Below, piece after piece: positions 45,036-54,154 of a DNA stretch of 64,000 bases. The notes beneath the pieces are model-generated. The model saw only the letters and a list, made by a program, of their open reading frames with translations. It was not told the DNA's origin and did not search any database. The DNA comes from Anoxynatronum buryatiense. GTDB taxonomy: Bacteria; Bacillota; Clostridia; Peptostreptococcales; Tindalliaceae. Both the position numbers and the translations under genes were made by a program. Each line of letters starts with the position of its first letter. Position 1 is the first letter of the stretch. The stretch spans positions 1 to 64,000 of the forward strand of contig NZ_FXUF01000003.1 in assembly GCF_900182905.1 (NCBI RefSeq). Reading direction: 5' to 3'.

Positions 45036-46364
45036 ATGTCAAAATCAATTGTGGCCGTCATTGGAAGGCCAAATGTTGGGAAATCGACTTTTTTTAACCG
45101 GTTGGCAGGCCGCCGCATTTCCATTGTTGAAGACACCCCAGGAGTAACCCGCGACAGGATATATGCTGAGGTGGAATGGTTGAATCATACATTTTCATTG
45201 ATTGATACAGGTGGCCTTGAACCTTCCTCAAGTGAGATCATTCCTTCACAAATGCGAAAGCAGGCACAGTTGGCCATGGAAATGGCCCATGTAATACTTT
45301 TTATGGTGGATGGAAGAGCAGGCATTACTGCTCAGGACCAGGAAATTGCTGAACTGTTGCGTAAAAATAATCGCCCTGTGATTTTAGTTGTAAACAAAGT
45401 GGATTCACACCAGCATTCTGAGTATTATTATGATTTTTATGAACTGGGTCTGGGAGATCCTATTGAAATCTCGGCTGAGATGGCTTACGGTATAGGGGAC
45501 CTGCTGGATTTGGTAATCAGTCATTTTCCTGAATCAACTCATAGCCATGAAGATCAAGATCAAATTAAAGTATCTGTGATTGGAAAGCCAAATGTAGGCA
45601 AATCTTCACTTATTAATAAATTTCTTGGTGAAGAACGTGTTATTGTCAGTGATATAGCGGGGACGACCCGAGACGCCATTGACACGCCGTTTTCCATGGA
45701 TGGGCAGGAGTATCTTTTGATAGATACAGCGGGCTTGCGTAAGAAAAGCCGCATTAATGATGATGTTGAACATTACAGTGTCCTTCGAGCGATTGCTGCT
45801 ATTGAACGTTCGGATGTATGCGTGTTGATGATTGATGGCCGTGAAGGAGTGACAGAACAAGATAAGAAAGTGGCCGGCCTCAGCCATGAAAACGGTAAAG
45901 CGATGGTCATACTTGTTAACAAATGGGATTTGGTGGAAAAAGACAATAAAACAGTGAATCAGATGACGAAAGATATCAGGCGCGAACTCGGATTTTGTCA
46001 ATATGCGCCGATTTTATTCGTATCTGTCTTGACAGGACAGCGGATAGATCGCATCATCCCAGCAGTTCAACATGTTTCCAATCAACATGCCATGCGCATA
46101 CAAACAGGTGTTTTAAACGAAGTAATAGCAGAATCAACTCTTATGAAACAGCCTCCTTCAGATAAAGGTAAACGCCTGAAAATATTCTATGGCACACAGG
46201 TTTCTGTGAAACCGCCGACGTTTATTCTCTTCATTAACGACAAGGAATTAATGCATTTTTCTTATCAGCGATATCTCGAAAATCGGATTCGGGAAAACTT
46301 CGGATTTGAAGGTACACCCGTACGCTTTATGTTGCGAGAAAAATCGGGAGGAACCGGGGCATGA
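45036..46364 (+). CDS. der: Ribosome assembly GTPase Der (EngA)
   Basis: Double GTPase needed for 50S assembly. The 442-residue protein has two G domains: GRPNVGKST with DTPGVTRDR and NKVD in the first, GKPNVGKSS with AGTTRDAIDTPF, DTAGL and NKWDLVEKD in the second, then a KH-like domain. ATG 45036 is used; the AGGAG ribosome site is at 45020-45024 in the end of the DUF512 gene and rules out GTG 45024. It overlaps plsY by 4 bp. Confidence 0.98.
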   Translation: MSKSIVAVIGRPNVGKSTFFNRLAGRRISIVEDTPGVTRDRIYAEVEWLNHTFSLIDTGGLEPSSSEIIPSQMRKQAQLAMEMAHVILFMVDGRAGITAQDQEIAELLRKNNRPVILVVNKVDSHQHSEYYYDFYELGLGDPIEISAEMAYGIGDLLDLVISHFPESTHSHEDQDQIKVSVIGKPNVGKSSLINKFLGEERVIVSDIAGTTRDAIDTPFSMDGQEYLLIDTAGLRKKSRINDDVEHYSVLRAIAAIERSDVCVLMIDGREGVTEQDKKVAGLSHENGKAMVILVNKWDLVEKDNKTVNQMTKDIRRELGFCQYAPILFVSVLTGQRIDRIIPAVQHVSNQHAMRIQTGVLNEVIAESTLMKQPPSDKGKRLKIFYGTQVSVKPPTFILFINDKELMHFSYQRYLENRIRENFGFEGTPVRFMLREKSGGTGA

Positions 46365-46951
46365 AAATTGCAGTTTTATTGATGGCAGCTTATTTTCTCG
46401 GGAATTTTTCGCCAGCTTTTTTTCTGGGAAAATTAACCGCCAATATTGATATTCGCGAACATGGCAGTGGAAACGCCGGCACAACAAATGTGATGCGCGT
46501 TCTGGGTGTGAAGCTGGCCATATTGGTTCTTATCTGTGATCTCCTGAAGGGTGTCCTGGCTGTTTGGATGGGCCGGTATTTTTCAGGTGAAACCATGGCA
46601 GGGGTATGTGGTCTGTTGGCGGTTATTGGACACAATTGGCCAGTGCTTCTGCGGTTTAAAGGCGGCAAAGGTGTGGCAACAACGATGGGAGTGGGTTTTA
46701 TGATCCACCCACAGCTGGCCTGGATTTGCCTGGTTGTGGCCATTGTTATCATTATAATTACCCGCTATGTCTCATTAGCCTCTATGTCAGGTGTGTTATT
46801 ATGGACAGTGCTTCTTTGGAAAACCAATGGTGAATCTGCACATATTTGGCTGGGCATCGCTTTATCGCTGCTGGTTTTTTACCGTCATCGGAGCAACATC
46901 AAACGCATTTTCAATGGAACTGAAAACCGGTTTGATGTCAAAAAAAGTTGA
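46361..46951 (+). CDS. plsY: Glycerol-3-phosphate acyltransferase PlsY
   Basis: Membrane enzyme transferring acyl from acyl phosphate to sn-glycerol 3-phosphate, the first committed step of phospholipid synthesis. The 196-residue protein has five spans and the three motifs: REHGSGNAGTTNVMR (motif 1), GHNWPVLLRFKGGKGVATTMG (motif 2, cut), and a weaker motif 3 near FYRHRSNIKR. It shares ATGA with der, and gpsA, whose product supplies its substrate, follows by 15 bp. Confidence 0.96.
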   Translation: MKIAVLLMAAYFLGNFSPAFFLGKLTANIDIREHGSGNAGTTNVMRVLGVKLAILVLICDLLKGVLAVWMGRYFSGETMAGVCGLLAVIGHNWPVLLRFKGGKGVATTMGVGFMIHPQLAWICLVVAIVIIIITRYVSLASMSGVLLWTVLLWKTNGESAHIWLGIALSLLVFYRHRSNIKRIFNGTENRFDVKKS

Positions 46952-46966
46952 ACAGGAGTTAATGAA

Positions 46967-48007
46967 ATGGAACCAAAAACCATTACAGTTTTGGGAGCGG
47001 GTAGTTGGGGAACTGCTCTTGGAACAGTGTTGCACTCCAATGGACATCGTACCCGTTTGTGGATGCGCAGTGAACAACAAGCACAAGAAATGATAGAGCA
47101 GCGAACGAACCAGCGGTATCTTCCAGATGTTCAGCTGGCCCGGGAAATAGAGATGATGACTGACCCGGAACGCGCTCTTTGGAAAACAGATGCAGTTGTG
47201 TTGGCAATCCCGACTCAGCAGGTTCGTGTTGCACTGCAAACGGTGAATCCGTATCTATCACCGACCATGCTGATCATCAATGTGGCGAAAGGAATTGAAA
47301 AGAAAAGCTACTGCCGCATCTCGCAAATTGTGGAGGAAGAAGTGAAAGGAGCCTCTTTTGCGGTGCTTTCAGGGCCGTCACACGCAGAAGAAGTGGCTAG
47401 GTGTATGCCTACAACACTTGTGGCAGCAGCTCGGAGCAAGCAAATTGCCGAATACACGCAGGATTTATTCATGAATCCATATTTGCGTGTTTACACCAAT
47501 CCGGATGTGGTAGGGGTTGAACTGGCGGGAGCATTGAAAAATGTCATCGCTTTTGGGGCTGGCATAGCCGATGGGATCGGCTATGGTGATAACTCGCGAG
47601 CAGCTCTGATTACAAGAGGGATAGCAGAAATCGCACGACTTGGGAAGCAGATGGGTGCCTCGCTGAACACTTTTGCCGGCTTGGCTGGTATCGGTGATTT
47701 GATTGTAACTTGTACCAGTATGCATAGCCGTAATCGGAGAGCGGGTATTCTGATTGGTCAGGGGAATAGTCTTGAAGAAACATTGGCGGCCATCGGCATG
47801 GTAGTGGAAGGTGTGTTTACAGCCGATGCAGCCTACGAGCTGGCGCTTCATCACCATGTGGAAATGCCAATTACCACAGCGATTCATAATTTACTTCATT
47901 GCCATCAACCAGTGGAGCAGGTGGTGCGTGAGCTCATGACACGTCAACGCAAGCATGAAATGGAAGAAGTGGCAGCCGGGCATATGATAGAGTGGTTAGA
48001 GAAGTAA
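46967..48007 (+). CDS. gpsA: Glycerol-3-phosphate dehydrogenase (NAD(P)+)
   Basis: Reduces dihydroxyacetone phosphate to sn-glycerol 3-phosphate for lipid synthesis. The 346-residue protein has GAGSWGTALG near residue 10, AKGIEKKSYCRIS, LSGPSHAEEVAR, the catalytic-lysine segment VELAGALKNVIAFGAG, and NSRAALITRG. GGAG before ATG 46967. It ends the der-plsY-gpsA operon. Confidence 0.97.
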   Translation: MEPKTITVLGAGSWGTALGTVLHSNGHRTRLWMRSEQQAQEMIEQRTNQRYLPDVQLAREIEMMTDPERALWKTDAVVLAIPTQQVRVALQTVNPYLSPTMLIINVAKGIEKKSYCRISQIVEEEVKGASFAVLSGPSHAEEVARCMPTTLVAAARSKQIAEYTQDLFMNPYLRVYTNPDVVGVELAGALKNVIAFGAGIADGIGYGDNSRAALITRGIAEIARLGKQMGASLNTFAGLAGIGDLIVTCTSMHSRNRRAGILIGQGNSLEETLAAIGMVVEGVFTADAAYELALHHHVEMPITTAIHNLLHCHQPVEQVVRELMTRQRKHEMEEVAAGHMIEWLEK

Positions 48008-48058
48008 TATGGAAGCGTGTCAGATAATTCGGTTATCACCGGAAGATGAAAATAATAC

Positions 48059-48087
48059 TTGCATGTTCCAATGGTTTCCTTTATAAT
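48059..48087 (+). promoter_or_regulatory. Sigma-A promoter for tRNA-Pro
   Basis: TTGCAT (48059-48064), 17-bp spacer, perfect TATAAT (48082-48087), 30 bp before the mature tRNA. Confidence 0.75.
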
Positions 48088-48117
48088 ATCTTTGTGTCCA
48101 AAAACACCTTTTTTCAA

Positions 48118-48194
48118 CTGGCTGTGGCGCAGTTTGGTAGCGCGCTAGAATGGGGTTCTAGAGGTCGCAGGTTCAATTCCTGTCAGCCAGACCA
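48118..48194 (+). tRNA. tRNA-Pro (anticodon GGG)
   Basis: The cloverleaf is complete: acceptor CTGGCTG/CAGCCAG, D-arm GCGC...GCGC, anticodon stem CTAGA/TCTAG with loop ATGGGGT (anticodon GGG, G37 as usual for proline), T-arm GCAGG-TTCAATT-CCTGT, discriminator A and encoded CCA. It reads CCC and CCU codons. It has its own promoter and terminator. Confidence 0.95.
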
Positions 48195-48197
48195 GTC

Positions 48198-48229
48198 AGG
48201 CCTGTATTCTTCGGAATACAGGCCTTTTA
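48198..48229 (+). terminator. Intrinsic terminator after tRNA-Pro
   Basis: AGGCCTGTATTC/GAATACAGGCCT, a 12-bp perfect stem with a TTCG tetraloop, then TTTAG. Confidence 0.9.
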
Positions 48230-48364
48230 GTTGCGGTGATACTGTCCAGGAGACACAAAGCAACAGAATAACGTTTTTCGTAAAAAAAACTTTTCGAAGA
48301 GCACGGTTTCTGATAAAATGGAATGAAATCAACGAAATAGCATGTAGAATTCAGGGGGTGCGAT

Positions 48365-49645
48365 GTGGAGAAAAGAAGGTTTGGAGCAGGATGGGTAGTA
48401 ACGTTTGCTGGTTTAGGGGTTAATTTAATGCTGGGTGTTCTATACGCTTGGGGTGTCATTTCTGCCGCTCTGATCGATCAATTGGGATGGAGCGCCACAA
48501 TGACACAAATTCCCTACATGGTGGCTTGTGCTGTGTTTGCATTATCAATGGTACCTGGGGGCAGGCTTCAGGACAGGCTTGGACCACGGCCAATCATTAT
48601 GGGAGCAGCAGTTTTGGCAGGTATTGGATTCCTGATGTCAGGTCTCTATCTGACGATCATTGGACTGACACTTTTTTTTGGAGTTGTTTTTGGAATGGGT
48701 ATGGGGATGGGATATGCTGCCCCAACGCCAGCGGCTGTGAAGTGGTTCAGCCCTCAAAAAAGGGGTTTGATATCAGGGATCGTGGTAAGTGGATTTGGTC
48801 TGGCGCCACTTTACATTGCGCCAGTCACTAATTATTTATTAACCACCTACGGCTTACAGCGTACATTTTTTATTCTGGGTGGCGTATTTTTTACTTTGAT
48901 CATGATTTTAGCCCAGTTTATTAAAAATCCGCCCGTAGGATATGTGCCGGCAGGCGTTGACCCTGAAGCTGCCTCAAGAAAACAGCTATTGACGCATCAG
49001 GCACCTGAAAAGGTGGATTATGAATGGAATGAGGTTTTAAAAACCAAGCAATTTTACAAACTCTGGACGATGTTTTGTTTTGGAACATTTGCAGGACTTC
49101 TAATCATAGGGCAGCTTTCTAAAATTGGCCTTGAACAGGCTGGTATGGCAAATGCCTACATGCTTGTTGGGATATATGCCATCTTCAATTGTGCCGGCCG
49201 TGTTGGGTGCGGTGTGATTTCTGATAAATTTGGCCGCATGCGCACCTTGTTTGCAATGTTTGTGCTTCAGGTAGCTGTTTATGTGTTCTTTCCCAGCTTA
49301 AACAGTCCACTGTTGCTGATTGCAGGTGTTTCAGTTGTCGGATTCACATTTGGAGGCATGCTCACCCTCTTCCCGGCAACAACAGTAGATTATTTCGGAG
49401 TGAAAAACTTTGGTATTAACTATGGCATGGTTATTACTGCCTGGGGAATTGGCGGCGTATTTGGACCACTATTGGGAGGTATCGTCAGAGACTTGACCGG
49501 TACCTACGCATTGAGCTATGTAGTATCTGGGGTTTTAAGCGCCGCTGGTGCTGTGATGACTCTGTTTACCAAGGCACCGGCTGCTCAGGGTGTTGATCAG
49601 GTTGTCTCATCCTTATCATCAGATCCTGAGCCGAAAACCGACTAA
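48365..49645 (+). CDS. MFS transporter of the oxalate:formate antiporter (OFA) family
   Basis: A 426-residue protein with twelve predicted spans. The first span reads GWVVTFAGLGVNLMLGVLYAWGV, followed by LGWSATMTQIPYM and GGRLQDRLGPRP, the OFA family pattern. The middle has the MGMGMGYAAPTPAAVKWF segment and KRGLISGIVVSGFGLA. OFA members include oxalate/formate exchangers and others for monocarboxylates; the pocket residues do not tell which. The start is GTG 48365 with GGGGGTG upstream. It is monocistronic, between terminators. Confidence 0.88.
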   Translation: MEKRRFGAGWVVTFAGLGVNLMLGVLYAWGVISAALIDQLGWSATMTQIPYMVACAVFALSMVPGGRLQDRLGPRPIIMGAAVLAGIGFLMSGLYLTIIGLTLFFGVVFGMGMGMGYAAPTPAAVKWFSPQKRGLISGIVVSGFGLAPLYIAPVTNYLLTTYGLQRTFFILGGVFFTLIMILAQFIKNPPVGYVPAGVDPEAASRKQLLTHQAPEKVDYEWNEVLKTKQFYKLWTMFCFGTFAGLLIIGQLSKIGLEQAGMANAYMLVGIYAIFNCAGRVGCGVISDKFGRMRTLFAMFVLQVAVYVFFPSLNSPLLLIAGVSVVGFTFGGMLTLFPATTVDYFGVKNFGINYGMVITAWGIGGVFGPLLGGIVRDLTGTYALSYVVSGVLSAAGAVMTLFTKAPAAQGVDQVVSSLSSDPEPKTD

Positions 49646-49683
49646 TATATGGCATAAAATAATCTACCATGATCCACTCATCA

Positions 49684-49711
49684 GGAGCTTCTGGCATTTG
49701 CCAGAAGCTCC
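49684..49711 (+). terminator. Hairpin terminator after MFS gene
   Basis: GGAGCTTCTGG/CCAGAAGCTCC, 11 bp perfect, CATTTG loop, followed by ATATACTTT only. The weak U-tract makes it a less efficient terminator or RNA-processing site. Confidence 0.6.
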
Positions 49712-49776
49712 ATATACTTTCTGTGATTTATCACATTCATTTTTGAGAAACTTGTATGCTTTCATACCAGACAAAC

Positions 49777-49805
49777 TTGACGAAGGATATCATTCGCGTG
49801 ACAAT
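49777..49805 (+). promoter_or_regulatory. Possible sigma-A promoter
   Basis: TTGACG (49777-49782), 17-bp spacer, GACAAT (49800-49805), 64 bp before the next gene. Confidence 0.45.
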
Positions 49806-49868
49806 GAATGAAGAATAAGGAATGGGCAAGCCTGGGACAAGTCCAGATGATAATAAGGAAGTGAACAG

Positions 49869-50723
49869 ATGGAGAAGCTTAGGCAGATGGGTAGGAGAAA
49901 GTGGCACGTTATATTGCTGTTAATGGTTTTGATGGTTAGCACAGCTCCGTGGTATTATTTGCTTCGAAGTGTGGTGGTCATGTGGCCTTACAGTTTACAT
50001 CATCAGAAAATGAGTTTGATCAATAAAAACGAGTATTATTTGGATATTCCTACAAACCAAATTCAAAAGGATGATCGTTGGCATCCACTGGTGTTGGTTT
50101 TCCATGATGAAGTCGGATTTGAAAGATGGAAGGGAGAACCATGGGCACTGACGGTGTTGTATCGCTTTGGGGGCTTTTCACCGTGGCAACACAACTCATC
50201 TTATTATGACCATACATCCCCGCGGTTCTCCAGTTTTTATGGTGCTTATCTGGTTCAACATAAAGAAACCCCAGAGCTTGCTTTTGGATTTGACAAAGCT
50301 GGCAATATTGACCCTGATCAATGGACAAGTGTTACCGAATATGATCAGCGATTTCTTGTGATGCCATCGATGGGACTGAATCCGAAAGATGTGACATTCG
50401 ATATCGAAATTGAAAAGATTGAAAGTGATGTAACGTATGTTGGTCGGAAAGGGTGGACGCAAATTGATGCGTCGATCATTACCAACAGCCCGCAACATGT
50501 TTATCAAAAGCACCAGAGAGGTTATCTGCAATATGGAAATCCTCTGCCTCCACAAGAAGGGCATGCCGATTTTGAGATAATCCGGCTTTATGGGCGATTC
50601 TACGCTATTTTTGAAAACGAATATGAACTAAGTCTGGGACTCTATCTATTGGCACCTGATCGGGAAACATTGGAGCAAATTGACCAGGAAGAGTTGTCAC
50701 GTATGATTCTTCCGGAATGGTAA
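49869..50723 (+). CDS. Membrane-anchored protein of unknown function
   Basis: A 284-residue protein with a basic N terminus and a single span (WHVILLLMVLMVSTAPWYYL), the rest predicted extracytoplasmic, rich in aromatic residues and alternating strands (LVLVFHDEVGF, LTVLYRFGGFSP, SYYDHTSPRFSSFYGAYLV). No lipobox or catalytic motif is visible. There are no cysteines in the outer part. I do not recognise the family. ATG 49869 has AAGGAAGTG upstream. It stands alone between the MFS gene and the convergent acylphosphatase gene. Confidence 0.65.
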   Translation: MEKLRQMGRRKWHVILLLMVLMVSTAPWYYLLRSVVVMWPYSLHHQKMSLINKNEYYLDIPTNQIQKDDRWHPLVLVFHDEVGFERWKGEPWALTVLYRFGGFSPWQHNSSYYDHTSPRFSSFYGAYLVQHKETPELAFGFDKAGNIDPDQWTSVTEYDQRFLVMPSMGLNPKDVTFDIEIEKIESDVTYVGRKGWTQIDASIITNSPQHVYQKHQRGYLQYGNPLPPQEGHADFEIIRLYGRFYAIFENEYELSLGLYLLAPDRETLEQIDQEELSRMILPEW

Positions 50724-50746
50724 CCGAGAGAACAATTTGGCAGGTA

Positions 50747-51025
50747 CTAACAAGTTGAGCGAACAACAAATCCTTTCAGAGAAGCATCGACGGTGGCTGT
50801 TTCAAATAAGACATGTGCAACTAATGCCGATGGCGGTCCCTGATGACACCAGGCTGCAATTGCGTCAACGGCAGATGATTCGCCCTGAAAGAATGCCTCA
50901 ACAGAACCATTCAACCGATTGCGCACCCAACCGCTGATTCCAAGAGATAAAGCTTTGTTTTTGGCATGAAACCGAAAGGCAACTCCCTGGACATCACCAG
51001 TAATGATCACGTGGATTGCTTTCAT
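50747..51025 (-). CDS. acyP: Acylphosphatase
   Basis: A 92-residue enzyme hydrolysing acyl phosphates. VIITGDVQGVAFRFHAKNKA holds the phosphate loop G-x-VQGV-x-FR with the catalytic arginine, and GWVRNRLNGSVEAFFQG holds the catalytic asparagine. AAGGTG precedes the start at 51025. It may remove acetyl or carbamoyl phosphate side products. Its 3' end faces the preceding gene with only 23 bp between them. Confidence 0.93.
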   Translation of the reverse strand: MKAIHVIITGDVQGVAFRFHAKNKALSLGISGWVRNRLNGSVEAFFQGESSAVDAIAAWCHQGPPSALVAHVLFETATVDASLKGFVVRSTC

Positions 51026-51340
51026 TAAAGCACCTTCTTTTTCCGAAATTTATTAAGGTGAGTTTAATCAGATGATCCGCCCACTAGTGCATCAATACCC
51101 AACAAATGAATAAATACCCGGCAAGTGTGATTTTTCTTCAGAATGCCACATTTACTGGGCTCGGTATCATCAACCCAGACGGATCAGATGAAGGATCAAT
51201 AGTTATGAAATGAGTTCAATTTCATAAAAGAGCACTGGATGGATAGAGATAAAATACCAACGCAGGCGGTTTTGTTCCAAGGGAGTTATGTGATAAAATA
51301 GAGATGTTGTATTAGTCTGAAGATAAGCAGGTGGAGGACC
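51026..51340. other. 315-bp intergenic region, divergent
   Basis: No gene is evident here. It holds the acyP leader on the minus side and, near 51272-51299, a weak TTGTTC / TAAAAT pair with 16-bp spacing that could drive the HlyD-like gene. A GAAATGA-GTTCAA-TTTCAT inverted repeat near 51208-51226 has no U-tract. Confidence 0.4.
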
Positions 51341-52621
51341 ATGAAACGGTCTTGGAGTTGGAAACATACAGGCGGCCTGGTGATTGCCTTGCCTGTATGT
51401 GTCATTATATTTTTATATCTGTTTTACAAAATGAGCCCTTTGATCAGTCAACTCAAAATTGATGTTGTTTTGGCGGAGTACGGTATACTGGAAGAAGTGG
51501 TTTCGGCTGAGGGCGTAGCCGTACGTCAGGAAACTGTTTATCCGGTGACAGCCGACCATGGACTGCGATGGGTGATTGCTGAAGGACAGAAGGTGGCACG
51601 TCAGCAGAAACTTGCCGAGATTTTAATTTCTGATCAGGATCATGCCTTGTTATTGCAAAATCAACTGATTGATATGAGACTAAAGACCTTGCAGTCTGGG
51701 GGAGATTCGTCTGTATATTCTCAGGAAGCAGTGCGGGAGATTGATCAGCAGATGAATTTTTTGATGTCTGATATACGTCTTAATCTGAAGAATGGTCAGT
51801 ATGAACTGGCATTTCAAAATCAGCAAATGATGGAAGAGTTGGCAGATCAACATCAATTAATTGCAGTACATCGTCAGTTGCCTGAAATGACGCTGGAAGA
51901 GTTGGAAGCAGAAAAGGAAAAAATCGAGCAGCGATTGAAGCATACCAGTCATGAAATCAAAGCGGAGAGTCCGGGGATTTTTGCCATCGGCGATGACGGG
52001 TGGGGGGAGAAGCTGAGGCTTCCGTCAGATGATGAAGGGGCTACAACGCTGGTTGATAGCTTTTTTCACTTGATCAAAGAACCTGCTGTTGTAGAAGTCG
52101 GTTATTACAGGATTATTCACGACCAGCGCTGGCAGCTCTTGCTGGGGGTCAATGAGGAACTGGCAAAGCAGTATGAAACTGGAATCAGGCTGCTGATACG
52201 CGACCCGATAACTCAGAAAGAAGTCAGAGGAACTCTGCGGGAAATTTTGACAAGCACCAGTCAGCTGGAGGTCATACTGGTCATTGACATGCAGGATGGG
52301 ATTGGCACATGGCATCAAAACAGAGTGGTGCCTTTAGAATTGATCCATCAGCGACATGAGGGATTAAAACTACCGGTATCAGCTATAATGAGTGATGACA
52401 GCGGAAAAAGTGTTTATCGGATAGACGTCAACGGCTATGCAGTTAAAACGCCTGTCAAAGAACTGGGACGGGATGATCAGACCGTGGTGGTGGGTGAAGG
52501 TGCTGTGACGGTGCCGGCCTCTGATCCTGAAGGGCAAGAGGTTCGAATCACTACTATTCGTCAGTATGATGAGATTATTGCTAATCCGGCGAGCGTGGCG
52601 GAGGGGCAAAAGGTGAGATAG
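51341..52621 (+). CDS. HlyD-like membrane-anchored protein
   Basis: A 426-residue protein with one N-terminal span (LVIALPVCVIIFLYLFY), a biotinyl-lipoyl-like half (VVSAEGVAVRQETVYPVTAD, cut), a long coiled-coil middle (about residues 100-205, EEKEKIEQRLKH-type heptads), and a C-terminal beta region with TVVVGEGAVTV. This is the membrane-fusion/HlyD architecture, without any export ATPase or permease beside it. In Clostridia a gene of this type often precedes yggS-sepF, suggesting a link to the envelope. AGGTGGAGG precedes ATG 51341. Confidence 0.75.
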   Translation: MKRSWSWKHTGGLVIALPVCVIIFLYLFYKMSPLISQLKIDVVLAEYGILEEVVSAEGVAVRQETVYPVTADHGLRWVIAEGQKVARQQKLAEILISDQDHALLLQNQLIDMRLKTLQSGGDSSVYSQEAVREIDQQMNFLMSDIRLNLKNGQYELAFQNQQMMEELADQHQLIAVHRQLPEMTLEELEAEKEKIEQRLKHTSHEIKAESPGIFAIGDDGWGEKLRLPSDDEGATTLVDSFFHLIKEPAVVEVGYYRIIHDQRWQLLLGVNEELAKQYETGIRLLIRDPITQKEVRGTLREILTSTSQLEVILVIDMQDGIGTWHQNRVVPLELIHQRHEGLKLPVSAIMSDDSGKSVYRIDVNGYAVKTPVKELGRDDQTVVVGEGAVTVPASDPEGQEVRITTIRQYDEIIANPASVAEGQKVR

Positions 52622-52685
52622 CCTGATACGGTGAATGGTGAAGTGGCAAAGTAGTAGCATCCTTGATGATGAGATGGAGTGAATG

Positions 52686-53381
52686 ATGATGAACATAGGT
52701 GAAAACTTGCGTATGATTGAAGAACGTGTACAGGAATCATTGATTAAATCAGACTCGCCAAAAAGGCAGATTGATATCATAGCTGTGACAAAAACAATTG
52801 CTGTGGATCAGATTCAACAGGCAGTCAACCTGGGTGTCAGAAATGTGGGAGAAAATAAAGTTCAGGAAATGGTGGAAAAATATCATCAGATAGATGGCCT
52901 GGTTAATTGGCATATGATTGGACATTTACAGCGAAATAAGGTAAAATATATAGTTGATAAAGTTTCATTAATTCATTCTGTTGACTCACTTCCGCTGATG
53001 GAGGAAATTAGCTTGCGGGCACTGAAAGTCGGGCGGCAGATTGACTGTCTGATCCAAGTCAATGTTTCAGGAGAAGTCAGTAAGTTTGGAATCGAACCGA
53101 TTGAACTGGAAGATTTGATCAAAAGGTCAGAACAGTTATCCGGGATAAGGGTGAAGGGTCTGATGACCATGGCACCCTATGACGATAACCCGGAAAAAGC
53201 AAGACCATATTTTAAGCGGTTGAGCGAGCTTTTTCAGCTAACAAAAGAAAAGAGGCTCAGTTCCGTTGAAATGGAAGTGCTTTCCATGGGAATGTCCAAT
53301 GATTTTGAAGTAGCCGTACAAGAGGGGGCCACAATGGTTCGCATCGGCAGTGCTCTTTTTGGCAGTCGCAATTATGCATAG
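52686..53381 (+). CDS. Pyridoxal-phosphate homeostasis protein (YggS/YlmE/PROSC)
   Basis: A 231-residue alanine-racemase-fold protein that binds PLP and maintains B6 and amino-acid balance. The PLP lysine lies in DIIAVTKTI near residue 35; NVGENKVQEM, WHMIGHLQRNKVKYI, and LSMGMSNDFEVAVQEG with GSALFG-type phosphate-binding glycines follow. Three consecutive ATG codons start it (52683, 52686, 52689); 52686 best suits GGAGTGA. It sits ahead of sepF as in B. subtilis. Confidence 0.94.
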   Translation: MMNIGENLRMIEERVQESLIKSDSPKRQIDIIAVTKTIAVDQIQQAVNLGVRNVGENKVQEMVEKYHQIDGLVNWHMIGHLQRNKVKYIVDKVSLIHSVDSLPLMEEISLRALKVGRQIDCLIQVNVSGEVSKFGIEPIELEDLIKRSEQLSGIRVKGLMTMAPYDDNPEKARPYFKRLSELFQLTKEKRLSSVEMEVLSMGMSNDFEVAVQEGATMVRIGSALFGSRNYA

Positions 53382-53393
53382 GGAGGAATGTTC

Positions 53394-53855
53394 ATGGCTG
53401 AAAAATTTGTTGATAAAGTAAAACATTTCATGGGATTGGATGTTTTTGAGGATGAAGAGGAAGAGTTATACCCAGAACCCCTTTATGATCAGCCCATGTT
53501 TGACCAGGACGATAGAGTCAGTCAGTCAGGTTCCCGAAAAAACAAGGTGGTTAACATTCACACAACGACACAGATGAAGGTCGTGATTTTTGAACCGAAT
53601 GCCTATGATGAGGTTCAGAACATTGTTGACAACCTGAAAAATCGAAAACCTGTGATTGTCAACCTTGAAACGCTAGAGGCAGATGTTGCCAGAAAGATTT
53701 TCGAATTTTTGAACGGCGCCATTTATGCTTTGGATGGCAGCATTCAAAAAGTGTCTTCCGACATCTTCATATTGGCTCCCAACAATGTTGAAATTGCCGG
53801 CAACATTAAGGAAGAATTGCGGAACAAAGGTGTATTTCCCTGGCAGAATCGATAA
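53394..53855 (+). CDS. sepF: Cell division protein SepF
   Basis: A 153-residue FtsZ-bundling membrane anchor. An amphipathic N-terminal helix (AEKFVDKVKHFMGLD) is followed by an acidic linker and the SepF core with VVIFEPNAYDEVQNIVDNLKN (cut at Asn) and IYALDGSIQKVSSDIFILAP. SepF can tether FtsZ in place of FtsA, which matters because no ftsA is found here. ATG 53394 is 7 bp after GGGAGG; ATG 53388 is too close. Confidence 0.95.
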   Translation: MAEKFVDKVKHFMGLDVFEDEEEELYPEPLYDQPMFDQDDRVSQSGSRKNKVVNIHTTTQMKVVIFEPNAYDEVQNIVDNLKNRKPVIVNLETLEADVARKIFEFLNGAIYALDGSIQKVSSDIFILAPNNVEIAGNIKEELRNKGVFPWQNR

Positions 53856-53871
53856 AGGAGTGTGAAGATGC

Positions 53872-54147
53872 TTGTTTGAAACGACAAATGTGGCGATGGC
53901 AGTTCATTATTTTGCACGCCTTCTTAACTTTTTTATTTTGGTTCGTGTCATTTTTTCATGGCTCCGCATTAACCCCTACAGCATGATGGGGCAACTCATT
54001 TATGGCGTTACGGAGCCAATTCTCGGTCCAATCAGAACGATGATACATCAGGTATTCCGATATCAGGGAATGATAGACTTTTCTCCAATCGTTGGCATCA
54101 TTTTCATTAATGCTATTGCAAATTTTGCAATTAGTCTATTACGGTGA
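53872..54147 (+). CDS. YggT family membrane protein
   Basis: A 91-residue protein with two spans (LLNFFILVRVIFSWL and FSPIVGIIFINAIANFAISL) around SWLRINPYS and TEPILGPIR, the YggT/YlmG signature. It is linked to membrane or division functions in the sepF block. The start is odd: AAAGGAG lies 7 bp before an out-of-frame ATG (53868) that opens ATG-CTT-GTT-TGA, so the in-frame TTG 53872 is the most likely start; ATG 53896 is the next possibility. Confidence 0.88.
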   Translation: MFETTNVAMAVHYFARLLNFFILVRVIFSWLRINPYSMMGQLIYGVTEPILGPIRTMIHQVFRYQGMIDFSPIVGIIFINAIANFAISLLR

Positions 54148-54154
54148 TTATCGG

